Shown piece by piece: positions 8,999 through 19,453 of a stretch of 64,000 nucleotides of DNA. Positions within the stretch are counted from its first letter, which is position 1; each line of letters begins with the position of its first letter. Source of the DNA: an uncultured Alphaproteobacteria bacterium (GTDB taxonomy: Bacteria > Pseudomonadota > Alphaproteobacteria > SP197); assembly GCA_958295695.1 (NCBI GenBank), contig OY282363.1, positions 1,674,225 to 1,738,224 on the forward strand, in the 5' to 3' direction. Made by a program: the position numbers and the translations under genes. The notes under the pieces were generated by a model, which was not told the DNA's origin, ran no database searches, and was given only the letters and a program-made list of their open reading frames with translations.

Positions 8999-9316
8999 TG
9001 CTCGCTCCGTTCCGTTGGCGCCTCGGCTCCGGCCGGTTGCTCCGCCCTCATACCGTAAGCGGAGCGCAAGCGGCCGACATGAAATCGGGGCGCATCGAAG
9101 CGCATGAGAGGCAGGAACGCAAGCCTGAAATGTATTCGCGGAGAAAGGAATTATCTATAGTTTATAGCAAGTTAGGATGCACAGGCGCAGGCCTGACATT
9201 CCGTGTCGTAGAGTGAAGAAACATGATTCTGTGTGGGTCCCGCCCACATCGACGCCGATTCGCCAGGGCGCGGCGGGGCGCGGGGCGGTTTCGTCCGGCA
9301 TGGAGGCGCGGCCCGG
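8999..9316. other. Presumed mobile-element boundary and integrase promoter
   Basis: About 320 bp between the integrase start and the end of the core polyprenyl synthase gene. The part 9130-9200 is distinctly AT-richer (ttatctatagtttatagcaagttagg), consistent with an integrase promoter or attachment region. No tRNA or tmRNA end was found here, so the attachment site cannot be placed. Confidence 0.4.
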
Positions 9317-10339
9317 TCAGAACTCGCGTTCGACGCAGAAGTCGACGAGGTCGAGCAGGGCGTCGCGGTAGGCGCCGGCGGGAAAGGCCTCCATCGCGCG
9401 CCGCGCCTCGTCGCCGTGGCGGTGGGTCTCGGCCATGGCCGCCCCGAGCGCGTCGCGACGGGCCAGCAGCGTCATGGCGTGCTCCAGGTCGCCGTCGCGC
9501 CGGTCCTCGCTCTCCAGCGCGCGCCGCCAGAAGGCGCGCTCCTCGTCGTCGCCGCGCTCGATCGCGAGCACGATGGGAAGCGTGATCTTGCCGTCGCGGA
9601 AGTCGTCGCCCACGGTCTTGCCGAGATCGGCCTGCCTGGCCGAATAGTCGAGCACGTCGTCGACGAGCTGGAAGGCGGTGCCGAGGCCCATGCCGTAGGT
9701 CCGGAGCGCCGTTTGCTCCGCCGCGGGACGGCCGGAGACGACCGCGCCGATCTCGCTCGCGGCGGCGAAGAGCGTGGCGGTCTTGGCCCGGATCACGTCC
9801 ATGTAGGCGCCGGCGCCGGTGGACACGTCGTTGGAGATCAGGAGCTGGTCGACCTCGCCCCTGGCGATCGCGGCCGAGGCGTCCGAGAGGATGCGCAGGA
9901 CCTCGAGCGAGCCGTCCTCCACCATGAGCTGGAACGAGCGGCTGAACAGGAAGTCGCCCACCAGGACCGACGGCTTGTTGCCCCAGACGGCGTTGGCCGT
10001 GGCGGCCCCCCGGCGCAGGGCGCTGTCGTCGACCACGTCGTCGTGGAGAAGGGTCGCGGTGTGGATCAACTCGACGCAGGCCGCCAGCCTCACGTGGCGC
10101 GCGCCCTCGTAGCCGCACATCCGCGCGGTCGCCAGCGTCAGGATGGGACGCAGACGCTTGCCGCCCGACGCGACAAGGCGCCCGGCGAGCTGGGGGATCA
10201 GCTCGACCGGACTCTGAAGGCGGTCGACGATCGTCCGGTTCACCTCCTCGAGGTCGCCGGCCACGAGCCCGCACAGCCGCTCGAACGACCGGTGCGCGGC
10301 GCTGCGGCCCTGGCTCTTGAGGGGAACTGCGGCTGGCAA
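9317..10339 (-). CDS. ispB: Polyprenyl (octaprenyl-type) diphosphate synthase
   Basis: Makes the long prenyl chain of ubiquinone by adding isopentenyl diphosphate units. 340 residues. Both Asp-rich motifs are present: LLHDDVVDDS near residue 97 and QLVDDVLDY near 228; GGKRLRP precedes the first. The start is set at TTG 10339, which has CGGAG seven bases upstream and gives MPAAVPLKSQGRSAAHRSFE, matching the family N-terminus; upstream ATGs would add an Arg-rich non-homologous stretch. It is divergent from the DUF2007/methyltransferase pair, an arrangement I know from many alphaproteobacteria. Confidence 0.9.
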   Translation of the reverse strand: MPAAVPLKSQGRSAAHRSFERLCGLVAGDLEEVNRTIVDRLQSPVELIPQLAGRLVASGGKRLRPILTLATARMCGYEGARHVRLAACVELIHTATLLHDDVVDDSALRRGAATANAVWGNKPSVLVGDFLFSRSFQLMVEDGSLEVLRILSDASAAIARGEVDQLLISNDVSTGAGAYMDVIRAKTATLFAAASEIGAVVSGRPAAEQTALRTYGMGLGTAFQLVDDVLDYSARQADLGKTVGDDFRDGKITLPIVLAIERGDDEERAFWRRALESEDRRDGDLEHAMTLLARRDALGAAMAETHRHGDEARRAMEAFPAGAYRDALLDLVDFCVEREF

Positions 10340-10493
10340 GGGCGGCTCCGGGCCGAAACGGGAGAAGCGTTGTCTTGACCGGTCGCGGGCTAGGGAGTCA
10401 GCATCGCCCCGGGCGCGGGACTGTAGCAACCGGCGGCAGCCCGCGAAAGCGTCGTTCCGCCGCCGGTCCGCGCGGGCGGTCATGCAGGAAGTC

Positions 10494-10700
10494 ATGCGCA
10501 CCAACGATCTCGTGTCGCTCTCCTTCGCGCGGGCGCTGCTCAAGGACGCCGACATCCCGCACGACGTGTTCGACCACAACATGAGCAACCTCGAGGGAGG
10601 AGCGATCGCGATCCAGCGCCGGCTGCTGGTTCTCGACGAGGACGCGCCGCAAGCCCGCCGCATCCTCTCGGACGCGGGACTGGATGTCCGGCGGTTCTGA
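10494..10700 (+). CDS. DUF2007 family small protein (putative signal-transducing protein)
   Basis: A 68-residue soluble protein: MRTNDLVSLSFARALLKDAD, then SNLEGGAIAIQRRLLVLDED, ending DVRRF. This is the DUF2007 fold (related to PII-like small domains). The pattern of transferring from L-LKDADIP to an R-LLV strand is typical. ATG 10494 is preceded by AGGA; an in-frame ATG at 10482 is an alternative. Its 3' end overlaps the start of the methyltransferase gene at 10684, so they form one transcription unit. Confidence 0.8.
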   Translation: MRTNDLVSLSFARALLKDADIPHDVFDHNMSNLEGGAIAIQRRLLVLDEDAPQARRILSDAGLDVRRF

Positions 10701-11427
10701 ACGGGCGTTCACCCTGCTGGGGGGCCGCGTCGCCATGGCGGCGACGCCGCGCGGGCTCAAGCCCACGACCGACGCGGTCATGCTGGCCGCCGCCGTCGAG
10801 GCCGGTCCCGGAGCCCGCGTGCTCGACGCCGGCTGCGGCGCCGGCGCCGTGGGCCTCTGTCTTCTGGCGCGCAGTCCGGGGCTTCGCGTCACGGGGATCG
10901 ACTCCGAGCCCGAGATGGTGCGGCTCGCGCGCCGCAACGTGTCGCGGAACCCGTTCGCCGCCGGCATGGCGGTCGAGCGGGGCGATCTTCGTCGCGCCGC
11001 CGGGGCGGCGGGCCCCTATGACGTCGCGGCGACCAACCCGCCCTACCTCGAACCGCGTTCGGGTCGCCCGCCCCCGGACCCCCTCCGGGCGGCCGCCACG
11101 ATCGAGACCATGGCGCTCCGGGACTGGATCGGGGCCTGCCTGCGCCGGCTCCGGCCCGGCGGGCTCTTCGTCCTGATCCACCGCCCGGAACGGATGCCGG
11201 AGATTCTTCGCGCTCTCGACACGGTCGCGGGCCGCGCGATGCGTCTGGACCTGCGCGCGAAAGCGGCCTCCGGCGCGCCCGAAAGAGTGCTGGTGAAAGC
11301 CGTCAAGGGCGCCGCCGGAGACGGGATCGCGACGGCGCCGCCGCTGGTCCTGCACGACGACGCGGGCCGCTACACCGCCGAGGCCGAGGCCGTCCTGAGA
11401 CACGGCCGGGCGCTCCGCTGGATGTGA
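10684..11427 (+). CDS. tRNA1(Val) N6-adenine methyltransferase-like protein (TrmN6 family)
   Basis: Class I SAM-dependent methyltransferase, 247 residues. LLGGRVAM and [13 protein letters not shown] form the TrmN6-type entry, [15 protein letters not shown] the SAM loop (about 47-61), and NPPYLEP (about 118) the N6-adenine catalytic motif. In Escherichia coli the homologue modifies A37 of tRNA-Val1; the exact substrate here is inferred. The ATG lies 17 bases inside the DUF2007 gene, suggesting coupled translation. No downstream S49 protease gene, often found in this block, is present. Confidence 0.85.
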   Translation: MSGGSERAFTLLGGRVAMAATPRGLKPTTDAVMLAAAVEAGPGARVLDAGCGAGAVGLCLLARSPGLRVTGIDSEPEMVRLARRNVSRNPFAAGMAVERGDLRRAAGAAGPYDVAATNPPYLEPRSGRPPPDPLRAAATIETMALRDWIGACLRRLRPGGLFVLIHRPERMPEILRALDTVAGRAMRLDLRAKAASGAPERVLVKAVKGAAGDGIATAPPLVLHDDAGRYTAEAEAVLRHGRALRWM

Positions 11428-11494
11428 CCCTCGGCGCGGTTGCGGCGCCGGCGTCGTCGTCGATAAGGTCGCCGGAGCCGCGAGGGGGGGCCCG

Positions 11495-12697
<1,203 letters not shown>

Positions 12698-13187
12698 CGC
12701 GGCGGGGCGGGCGCTACGCGGGGGACGGCCGCCGGAAGGTCGCGCAAGGCGCGACACGGCGCGATGGCAAACGGGTCGGCCCCGCGATCCGCCAAGCCCG
12801 GATGGCCGAGGGGGCAAAGAGCCCGCGGAGGGAAGGGGCGCGACCGGGCGCGAGCCATTCGCAATTGGTCTGAATCGGTATGAAAAGGTAGAAATTGGTT
12901 GTAATTTGACCGATTCCACCGTGCTCGGGTCGTTTCGAGGAAACTCAGACACGGCGAATCGGATAGGTCGCGTCGTCTTCGATGCTTGTCTCGGCCATAG
13001 CGGGCGCGGAGATGGCGATGCGCGACGTCGGGGCGGGCGTTCCGTTCGGCTCGGGCGTGGCCGCCGCCCAAGCATACCACGCGGAAACCGCGTCGAGTCC
13101 GCCGGCACTGACCGTCGCGGCCGAGGAGCCGCGCGGGAACGGAGGCCCGGCGCGAAGCGGCGAGGACCGAAAAGGGAAATCCCGCCC
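12698..13187. other. Long intergenic region upstream of mtkA
   Basis: 490 bp between the thiolase gene and mtkA. A short AT-rich stretch (12865-12910, with aattggtctgaatcggtatg) stands out from GC-rich flanks and is the most likely promoter region for the mtkAB operon. No supported gene was found; a 17-codon minus-strand frame near 12945-12998 is too short to call. Confidence 0.4.
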
Positions 13188-14363
13188 ATGGATATCCACG
13201 AGTATCAGGCCAAGGAGCTTCTGGCCGGCTTCGGTGTGCCCGTGCCCCGGGGCGGGTTGGCCTACAGCCCCGAACAGGCGGCCTACCGCGCCCAGGAACT
13301 GGGCGGCGAAGTCTGGGCCGTCAAGGCGCAGGTCCACTCCGGCGCGCGCGGCAAGGCCGGCGGCGTCAAAATCTGCGGCGACCAGCACGAGGTCTGGGAC
13401 GCCGCCGCCGAGTTGCTCGGCAAGCGTCTGGTCACGGACCAGACCGGCGAACGCGGCAAGCTGATCGGCCGCCTCTACATCGAGGAGGCGCCCCGGTTCG
13501 AACGCGAGATCTACTTGGGACTTGTGCTCGACCGGAAGTCCGAGCGCGTGATGCTCGTGGCCTCCGGCGCCGGCGGCATGGAGATCGAGGAGATCGCCGG
13601 GAAGGAGCCCGCCAGCATCCTGCGGGTCAGCATCGATCCGGCCGTCGGACTGGCGGCGTTCCAGGCGCGCGAGGTAGCCTTCGGCCTCGGCCTCACGGTC
13701 GCCCAGGTCGGCCAGATGAACGAGATCCTGCTCGGTTGCTATCGCGCCTTCACGGAGCTCGACGCCACCATGGTGGAGATCAATCCGCTGGTCGTCACGA
13801 TCGACGGGCATCTCGTCGCGCTCGACGCCAAGATGAGCTTCGACGACAACGCGCTGTTCCGCCGTCCGAACATCTCGGAATACCGCGACAAGAGCCAGGA
13901 GGACCAGCGCGAGCGCGACGCCGCCGACCGCGGTCTCAGCTATGTCGGTCTGGATGGCGACATCGGCTGCATCGTCAACGGCGCCGGCCTCGCCATGGCC
14001 ACCATGGACATGATCGAGCACGCGGGCGGCGCGCCCGCGAACTTTCTCGACATCGGCGGCGGCGCGAGCCCCGAGCGCGTCGCGAAGGTCTTCAACCTGG
14101 TCCTGTCGGATGCGGCGGTCGAGGCCGTTCTGGTCAACATCTTCGCCGGGATCAACCGCTGCGACTGGGTCGCCGAGGGCGTCGTGCAGGCGATCCGGAA
14201 GCTCGACATGACGGCGCCGCTCGTCGTCCGGTTGGCTGGGACAAATGTCGACGAGGGTCGCCGCATCCTCGCCGGGAGCGGGTATCCCATCATCGCCGCC
14301 GACACCCTGGCCGACGCCGCCGACAAGGCGGTCGCCGCCTGGAAAGCGTCGAAGAGGGGCTGA
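13188..14363 (+). CDS. mtkA: Malate-CoA ligase subunit beta (ATP-grasp, SucC-like)
   Basis: With the next gene forms the ATP-dependent ligase making (S)-malyl-CoA from malate, used in the serine cycle and malyl-CoA routes. 391 residues: [20 protein letters not shown] opens the ATP-grasp domain, [16 protein letters not shown] binds nucleotide, and the C-terminal CoA-ligase domain carries LNIFAGI-type [17 protein letters not shown]. Residue-level resemblance ([42 protein letters not shown]) is closer to methylotroph MtkA than to SucC. The ATG at 13188 has GGGAAA about nine bases upstream. Succinyl-CoA synthetase beta is the alternative. Confidence 0.85.
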   Translation: MDIHEYQAKELLAGFGVPVPRGGLAYSPEQAAYRAQELGGEVWAVKAQVHSGARGKAGGVKICGDQHEVWDAAAELLGKRLVTDQTGERGKLIGRLYIEEAPRFEREIYLGLVLDRKSERVMLVASGAGGMEIEEIAGKEPASILRVSIDPAVGLAAFQAREVAFGLGLTVAQVGQMNEILLGCYRAFTELDATMVEINPLVVTIDGHLVALDAKMSFDDNALFRRPNISEYRDKSQEDQRERDAADRGLSYVGLDGDIGCIVNGAGLAMATMDMIEHAGGAPANFLDIGGGASPERVAKVFNLVLSDAAVEAVLVNIFAGINRCDWVAEGVVQAIRKLDMTAPLVVRLAGTNVDEGRRILAGSGYPIIAADTLADAADKAVAAWKASKRG

Positions 14364-14366
14364 GCC

Positions 14367-15323
14367 ATGGCCATTCTTCTCGACGAGAACACCAGGGTCA
14401 TCGTCCAGGGCTTCACCGGAAAGACCGGCACGTTCCACTCCTCGGAAGCGATCGACTACGGCACGGACATCGTGGGCGGCGTCACGCCGGGCAAGGGCGG
14501 CGCGGAACATCTGGGCCGCCCCGTCTTCAACACGGTGCGCGAAGCCGTAAAGGCGACGGGCGCCGAGGCGAGCCTCGTGCTCGTACCGCCGCCGTTCGCC
14601 GCCGACGGCATCATGGAGGCGGCCTCGGCGGGCATCCGACTCTGTGTCGCCATCACCGACGGCATTCCCGCCCAGGACATGATGCGCGTGAAGCGCTACA
14701 TGCGCCGCTACCGCTTCGAGAACCGCATGCGGCTCGTGGGTCCCAACTGCGCGGGCGTGATCTGCCCCGGCCGCGCCATGATGGGAATCATGCCGGGCCA
14801 CATCTACAAGCGGGGCGTCGTCGGCGTCGTCGGGCGCTCCGGCACCCTGGGGTACGAAGCCGCAAGCCAGATGCAGGCGCTCGGCATCGGCGTGTCCACC
14901 AGCGTGGGCATCGGCGGCGACCCGATCAACGGCTCCAGCTTCAGGGACATCCTCGAACTCTTCGAGGCGGACCCCGAGACCGAGGCCGTCATGATGATCG
15001 GCGAGATCGGCGGGCCGCAGGAAGCCGAGGCCGCCGAGTACGCCCGCGATTGCATGGCCAAGCCCGTCGTCGCCTATGTCGCCGGCCTGACCGCGCCCAA
15101 GGGCCGCAGGATGGGCCATGCCGGCGCCATCATCTCCGCCTTCGGCGAAAGCGCCGCGGAAAAGGTCGAAATCCTCAGGGACGCCGGCGTAACCGTCGCC
15201 CCGAGCCCGGCTGAACTCGGGAGCGCGATGGCGGCGGTGCTGGCGACGAAGGCGGCCCGATCGTGGAAACGAGAAGGCCGGGGCGTCGCCGCCCCGGCCT
15301 TTTCCGTTCCGGGAAGTCGCTGA
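14367..15323 (+). CDS. mtkB: Malate-CoA ligase subunit alpha (SucD-like)
   Basis: CoA-binding partner of MtkA; the gene begins three bases after mtkA ends. 318 residues: Rossmann-like [26 protein letters not shown], then the phosphohistidine loop in [16 protein letters not shown] (about 250-258). MtkB-type landmarks include [16 protein letters not shown] and [16 protein letters not shown]. The family normally ends near residue 296; here the last 20 or so residues are read through an intrinsic terminator hairpin at 15274-15303, suggesting loss of the original stop codon. Confidence 0.85.
   Translation: MAILLDENTRVIVQGFTGKTGTFHSSEAIDYGTDIVGGVTPGKGGAEHLGRPVFNTVREAVKATGAEASLVLVPPPFAADGIMEAASAGIRLCVAITDGIPAQDMMRVKRYMRRYRFENRMRLVGPNCAGVICPGRAMMGIMPGHIYKRGVVGVVGRSGTLGYEAASQMQALGIGVSTSVGIGGDPINGSSFRDILELFEADPETEAVMMIGEIGGPQEAEAAEYARDCMAKPVVAYVAGLTAPKGRRMGHAGAIISAFGESAAEKVEILRDAGVTVAPSPAELGSAMAAVLATKAARSWKREGRGVAAPAFSVPGSR
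15274..15303 (+). terminator. Intrinsic terminator inside the 3' end of mtkB
   Basis: Perfect 11-bp stem aaggccggggc / gccccggcctt with a 6-base loop, followed by a short T run (tttt). It is positioned to end the mtkAB transcript but lies 20 bp before the mtkB stop codon, inside the coding sequence. On the other strand it could also help stop the convergent binding-protein gene. Confidence 0.75.
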
Positions 15324-15331
15324 CCGGACGG

Positions 15332-16519
15332 TCAGAGACCGGCCTTCACTTCCTCGAACATGATCTGGATCTGGTCTTCCGGCGTCATCGCGATCTGGAA
15401 GATGCCGCTCGAGAGCAGGTCGTCCGGGTTCCTGGACAGGCCGCGGGCGTCGAGCTCCTCGTCGGAGACCATTTCGAAGGCCTTGGCGTTGGAGTGGCCG
15501 TAGCCGTAGTTGACGATCTCCCAGGCGCCCGCTTCGGAGCTGATGAACGAATCGATGACCTCGTGCGCCTTCACGATCATCTCGTCGCTCTCGCCGTCGT
15601 TCATGGTGCTGCGCGTGAAACCGCACACCCAGGTCATCGCGCCTTCCTTCGGATTCATGAACGCGACCGGGACGCCCTGGTTGCGCAGCTCGAGAACGGA
15701 GGCGTTCCAGGTCGCCGCGGCGACCAGCTCGCCCGACGCCATCGACTGTTCGACGTCCGACATGCTGGCGGCGTAGTAGCGCAGCAGCGGGAGCTGCTCG
15801 CGCAGCAGGCTGGCCACGAGTTCCATGTCGGCCGGATCGGAGAGGTCGTAGGGGTTCTCCAGGCCGCCGTAGATGCCGGCGACGGCCACGCCGTCGATCA
15901 GGCTGTCGATCATGGAGAGACGGCCGGTATAGTTCGGATCCCACAGGATGCCCCAGGTGTGGTTCTCCTCGTCGACATACTCCGGCGCGAGGTCGGTGCG
16001 GAACGTGACGGAAGTCTGGCCCCAGTCCATCGGGACGAAGATGCGCTTGTCGTCGATGACCGAGTCGTTGATGTTCTTGAGCGACGGGATGACGTCGTCC
16101 CAGTTCGACAGCAGGCCGGTGTCGATGGCGCCCAGGAGGCCGGCGTCGTACCACTGGCGCAGCTTGTAGGAGCACGGGAACATCACGTCGGGCGAGAAGC
16201 CGGCGCGCATCTTGGCGAACGCTTCCTCCTCGTCCGCGAACGGCGTGAGATTCGGCGCGCAGCCGTACTTGCCGATGTACTGGCCGTGGAAGGCCGTCTC
16301 ATCGTAGCCCGACCAGGTGAAGACCGTCGGCGTGTTGCCGCCGTCGCAGCTTTCCATCTCGGTTTCCTGGGCGCGCGCGTTCGGGACGAGCGGAAGCGTG
16401 GCCACGCCGAAGCCGAAGGCGCCCAGGATGGCGTGCATCTCGCGGCGGTTGTACTTGCCTTCGCGGACGCCATCGGCGATGCGATGGACATCCAGCTTGT
16501 TCGGATCGAGACGTTTCAT
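15332..16519 (-). CDS. ABC transporter periplasmic binding protein, spermidine/putrescine type
   Basis: Periplasmic solute-binding protein of the PotD/PotF class, 395 residues. The N-terminus has an unusually long lead (about 28 residues including KYNRREMHAILGAFGFGV) before the hydrophobic core, ending in NARAQ, a likely cleavage site; NRRE resembles a relaxed Tat motif. The mature part begins with VFTWSGYDETAF, followed by NLTPFADEEEAFAKM and PDVMFPCSYKLRQWYDAGL, typical of polyamine-binding folds. No permease or ATPase gene is adjacent, so it is an orphan binding protein in this window. The ATG at 16519 has GGGAG about 11 bases upstream. Confidence 0.85.
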   Translation of the reverse strand: MKRLDPNKLDVHRIADGVREGKYNRREMHAILGAFGFGVATLPLVPNARAQETEMESCDGGNTPTVFTWSGYDETAFHGQYIGKYGCAPNLTPFADEEEAFAKMRAGFSPDVMFPCSYKLRQWYDAGLLGAIDTGLLSNWDDVIPSLKNINDSVIDDKRIFVPMDWGQTSVTFRTDLAPEYVDEENHTWGILWDPNYTGRLSMIDSLIDGVAVAGIYGGLENPYDLSDPADMELVASLLREQLPLLRYYAASMSDVEQSMASGELVAAATWNASVLELRNQGVPVAFMNPKEGAMTWVCGFTRSTMNDGESDEMIVKAHEVIDSFISSEAGAWEIVNYGYGHSNAKAFEMVSDEELDARGLSRNPDDLLSSGIFQIAMTPEDQIQIMFEEVKAGL

Positions 16520-16694
16520 CGGATGCGTTCTCCCTTGTCGAAGCCCGTTCGGCGGCACGGGCCGCCGGATGAGCCGATTTGTTCCACGTAGCCCGGCCGG
16601 GGTCAACGCTTGCGGGCCGAACGCGAAGGGCCGGAACCTCGCGCTTCCGGTCCGTCCGGCGTCTGGAGGGCGGCTCCGGCCTCCTCGAATCCGG

Positions 16695-17251
16695 TCACGG
16701 CGTCCCGGGTTCCGGCGCCGCGCACCGGATCGTGAAGCGCGGGTGGCCGGTGAAGTCGTCGCACGGCGGGTGGAGCGTGGAACGGTTGTCCCGGATGACG
16801 AGCCGGCCCGGCGTCCAGCGGACGCGGTGGGAGACCGCCAGCCGCGTCATGCGCCGTTCGAGAGAGTCGATCGGGGGCCGGCTCTCCTCGGGCGTCATGC
16901 CCTCGAACCGCGCGACGAACATGGTGTCGAGACAGAGCCCCTCGGCGCCCGTCGGCGGGTGGCGCCGCCCGACCGGATGGGATGGACCGCCGAGAGGCCC
17001 TCGCGTTCCGGACGGCCGGGACCGTCGTAACCGCGGACGGCCCCGAGGCCGCGCGGCATGGCGCGCATCGCGGGGCCGCGGAAGGCGGCGATCGGAACGA
17101 GACGATCGGCCATGGCGCCGAGGACGGCGTCCCGGCGCCGACGGTCCATCGGCCGGCTGAAATCGAAGCCGCGCGCGACGGCGCCCAGGTGCGGCGTGAC
17201 GGGCTCGCACACGAGACCGGAACCGCGGTCGATGCGGGCGGGCGTCGCCAT
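16695..17251 (-). pseudogene. TauD/TfdA dioxygenase remnant with internal deletion and frameshift
   Basis: Begins at ATG 17251 with MATPARIDRGSGLVCEPVTP and HLGAVARGFDFSRPMD, the usual start of an Fe(II)/2-oxoglutarate TauD-like enzyme. About 90 residues in, at VHPI, the frame must shift to continue as GLCLDTMFVARFEGMTPEES and then RWTPGRLVIRDNRSTLH, ending near 16695. The central part with the HxD iron ligands is missing. Both changes mean no active enzyme can be made. It lies 75 bp downstream of the GcvT-like gene in the same direction and was probably once part of that operon. Confidence 0.7.
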
Positions 17252-17325
17252 GGCGCCTCCGCGACCCGGAACGGTCACGCCATCGCGCCCGGTCGCGGAA
17301 AGGCAAGGCCCCGGGCGCAAGCCGG

Positions 17326-18498
17326 TCAGACGTTGGCGACGGTCAGGCCGCGCGGGATCTTCTTGTCCGCGTCGTAGAAGGGCAGGGCGACGACCTCGCC
17401 CGCGTGCTCCGAACCGTCCGTCAGCGTGACCGTCACGCTCCGGCCGACCCAGGCGTCGGTCTCGTCGAAGCGGGCGAACGCGATCCCGGTCTCCAGATAG
17501 GGCGACCACGCGCCCGCCGTCGTCTCGCCCACGGCCCGGCCCCGCCAGCCGATCGTGCAGCCGGCGAGCGGCGCGGCGGTCGGACAGGTCACGCCGAAGA
17601 AACGGGACCCTTTCGGCGCGTTCCCGAGCGCGGCGCGGCCGATGAACCCGGCCGCCTTGTCGAGGTCGACGAAACGGCCCAGGCCCGCGTCGTAGGGCGT
17701 CATCGAGGGGTTCATGTCGGTGCTGTTGTCCATGATCGCCGCCTCGATGCGGCGGACGCCCATGGATTCCAGACTGGCGAAGACCAGGCCGCGGGCTTCG
17801 CCGCGCGCCAGGATGCGGCGGAACATGGCCGGGCCGTCGAGGTCCGGCGAGAGCGGGTAGAGCTCGAAACCCATCTCGCCGGTCCAGCCGGTGCGCGAAA
17901 CCAGGAAGGGGTGGCCGTCGATCGCCGCTTCGTGGACGGAGAAGTAGCGGAAGGGCTCCGGCGCGGGACCGTCGAGCAGATCGGGCAGGACGTCGAGCGA
18001 CCGCGGCCCCTGGACCTGGAGAACCCACGAGTCGGGATCGCGGATCGCCACGTCCATGCCGAGGGCGTGAGCCTCGAGCCAGGGCAGGAACTCGCCGTCG
18101 GCCAGGACGTACCAGTAGCGCTCGTCGCCCAGCTTCATGAGCACGCCGTCCATCAGGACGCCGCCCCTTTCGTTGCAGGCGATGGCGTAGGTCGCGCGGC
18201 CCGGGCGCAGTTTCGAGATGTCGCGGCAGAGCACGCGGTCGAGCAGGGCGTAGGCGTCGGGGCCCGAAATCTCGATCGGGCGTTCGGGGACATCGTAGAG
18301 CACGGCCCCGCGCCGCAGGCGCCAGTAGTCGCCGGTCGGATCGTCGCCGATCCCCAGGGCGTAGAAGCGGCGGCTGTAGACGCCGAGCACCGCGCGGTCC
18401 GTCAGATAGGCGGGCATCCACGGCGACATGTCGAAACGCTTGGAGCTGAGCCGGACGACGGAATGCGATTCGGCGTAGTTGAGGGTGGCGGCGGTCAT
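17326..18498 (-). CDS. GcvT-family aminomethyltransferase-like protein (tetrahydrofolate-binding)
   Basis: Folate-binding methyl/aminomethyl transferase of the GcvT fold, 390 residues. Landmarks: AVLYDVPERPIEISGPDA near residue 70, GRATYAIACNERGGVLMDG, VQGPRSLDVLPDL, SRTGWTGEMGFELYP (about 205) and MDNSTDMNPSMTPYDAGLGRFVD. It is not next to gcvH or gcvP, so it is unlikely to be the glycine-cleavage T-protein; DmdA-like or other demethylase roles are possible, but substrate cannot be read from sequence. Its start overlaps the stop of the GNAT gene upstream (ATGA), so the two are co-translated. Confidence 0.8.
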   Translation of the reverse strand: MTAATLNYAESHSVVRLSSKRFDMSPWMPAYLTDRAVLGVYSRRFYALGIGDDPTGDYWRLRRGAVLYDVPERPIEISGPDAYALLDRVLCRDISKLRPGRATYAIACNERGGVLMDGVLMKLGDERYWYVLADGEFLPWLEAHALGMDVAIRDPDSWVLQVQGPRSLDVLPDLLDGPAPEPFRYFSVHEAAIDGHPFLVSRTGWTGEMGFELYPLSPDLDGPAMFRRILARGEARGLVFASLESMGVRRIEAAIMDNSTDMNPSMTPYDAGLGRFVDLDKAAGFIGRAALGNAPKGSRFFGVTCPTAAPLAGCTIGWRGRAVGETTAGAWSPYLETGIAFARFDETDAWVGRSVTVTLTDGSEHAGEVVALPFYDADKKIPRGLTVANV

Positions 18499-19043
18499 GG
18501 CGGCGGTCCAGGGGATGGCGGCGGGGGAGCATCGGACAGAGGATCGCGGTTTGTCCAGCCCGTTCGGTCTTCCGGGACGGGCATGGCCAGCGCGAGACAG
18601 GGCGCGCCCGGCCCCCAGAGATCCGGCAGTTCGGCGGCCGGCGCGAAGCCCACGGCGTCGTAGAAGCGGCGCGTCCGCTCGTAGAAGGGGTCGCCCGATG
18701 CGGCGCCGAGCGTCTTCACCGTCAGGAGCCGGACGCCGGTCCCGCGACAGCGCGCTAGAACGGCCGCGATCATCCGGCGTCCGACGCCGAGGCGATGATG
18801 GCTCGGCGGCACGCCGATCACGTGGATCTCCGCCGTGCCCGGCGTCACCGGTCCGATGCTGGCGAAGCCGACGGCCTCGCCGCCGAGCCGGGCGGTCACC
18901 GTCGGCAACCGGCCCGACGCGGCGACGTAGCCGGACAGGGCGTCCTCGATCCCGAACCAGTCGGGCAGGGCGCGAAGGACGGTTTCGGCGACCGCCTCGT
19001 CGCCGGTCTCCGTCCAGCGGAGCGTCGGTCGTTCGGGAGCCAT
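18495..19043 (-). CDS. GNAT family N-acetyltransferase
   Basis: Acyl-CoA-dependent N-acetyltransferase, 182 residues from ATG 19043; an upstream in-frame ATG at 19070 would add nine residues. The acetyl-CoA motif is RLGVGRRMIAAVLARCR (about 92-108), preceded by the strand EIHVIGVPPSHH and followed by PFYERTRRFYDAVGFAP, the usual C-terminal beta-alpha-beta of GNATs. The C-terminus ends in a Pro-rich tail. Overlaps the start of the GcvT-like gene by four bases. Substrate unknown. Confidence 0.8.
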   Translation of the reverse strand: MAPERPTLRWTETGDEAVAETVLRALPDWFGIEDALSGYVAASGRLPTVTARLGGEAVGFASIGPVTPGTAEIHVIGVPPSHHRLGVGRRMIAAVLARCRGTGVRLLTVKTLGAASGDPFYERTRRFYDAVGFAPAAELPDLWGPGAPCLALAMPVPEDRTGWTNRDPLSDAPPPPSPGPPP

Positions 19044-19091
19044 GGCGCGGCGTGCTTGCCGAAGGGTCATGCCGACATTAAAACCGCAACG

Positions 19092-19382
19092 ATGTTCTCG
19101 ATCCAGAAGCTGGCCGTCTTCGCCGTCATCGTGGCCGCGATCTGGCTGGCGTTCCGTTATGTCGGCAATCTCGAAAAGACGCGGAAGGCGCGGGACCGCC
19201 TCGCCCGGCCGGGCTGGCGCGAGCGCTTTCGCCGCCGCCGCGGCGCACGCAAGAAGGCCGCCGCGCGGGAGCCCGCCGGCGATGTCGAGATGGTCGTCTG
19301 CGGAACGTGCGGCGACTATGTGGCGGCCGCCGGCGCCAGGGCCTGTGGGCGAGCCGCTTGCCCCTATCCGCCGTCCGCTTGA
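19092..19382 (+). CDS. Small membrane-anchored zinc-ribbon protein (96 aa)
   Basis: One N-terminal transmembrane helix (LAVFAVIVAAIWLAFRYVG), a strongly basic linker (about residues 28-58) and a C-terminal zinc-ribbon-like end with CGTCGDY and a second Cys pair (ACGRAAC). Similar small proteins are found upstream of glyQ in alphaproteobacteria, as I recall; their function is not known. It is followed by glyQ after 71 bp on the same strand. Confidence 0.65.
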   Translation: MFSIQKLAVFAVIVAAIWLAFRYVGNLEKTRKARDRLARPGWRERFRRRRGARKKAAAREPAGDVEMVVCGTCGDYVAAAGARACGRAACPYPPSA

Positions 19383-19453
19383 CCCGCGCCGGGCCGCCCC
19401 ATAGGGTCCGCCCGTCGGCCAGCCGGCGCTTCCGTTCCAGGAGTTGAGCTCCG

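Noticed and set aside
1..9316. Prophage
   Set aside because: Apart from the integrase and the MoxR/DUF3150-like pair, no structural, terminase or lysis gene is present.
8999..9316. tRNA gene as integration target
   Set aside because: I looked for T-arm and acceptor-stem patterns on both strands and found none.
9317..10663. Longer start of the polyprenyl synthase at 10663
   Set aside because: The extra N-terminal residues are Arg/Ser-rich and overlap the divergent DUF2007 gene; TTG 10339 has a proper ribosome-binding site.
12945..16175. A 1076-codon open frame on the minus strand opposite mtkAB and the binding-protein gene
   Set aside because: It is antisense to clearly conserved genes and has an Arg/Val/Asp-rich composition typical of shadow frames in GC-rich DNA.
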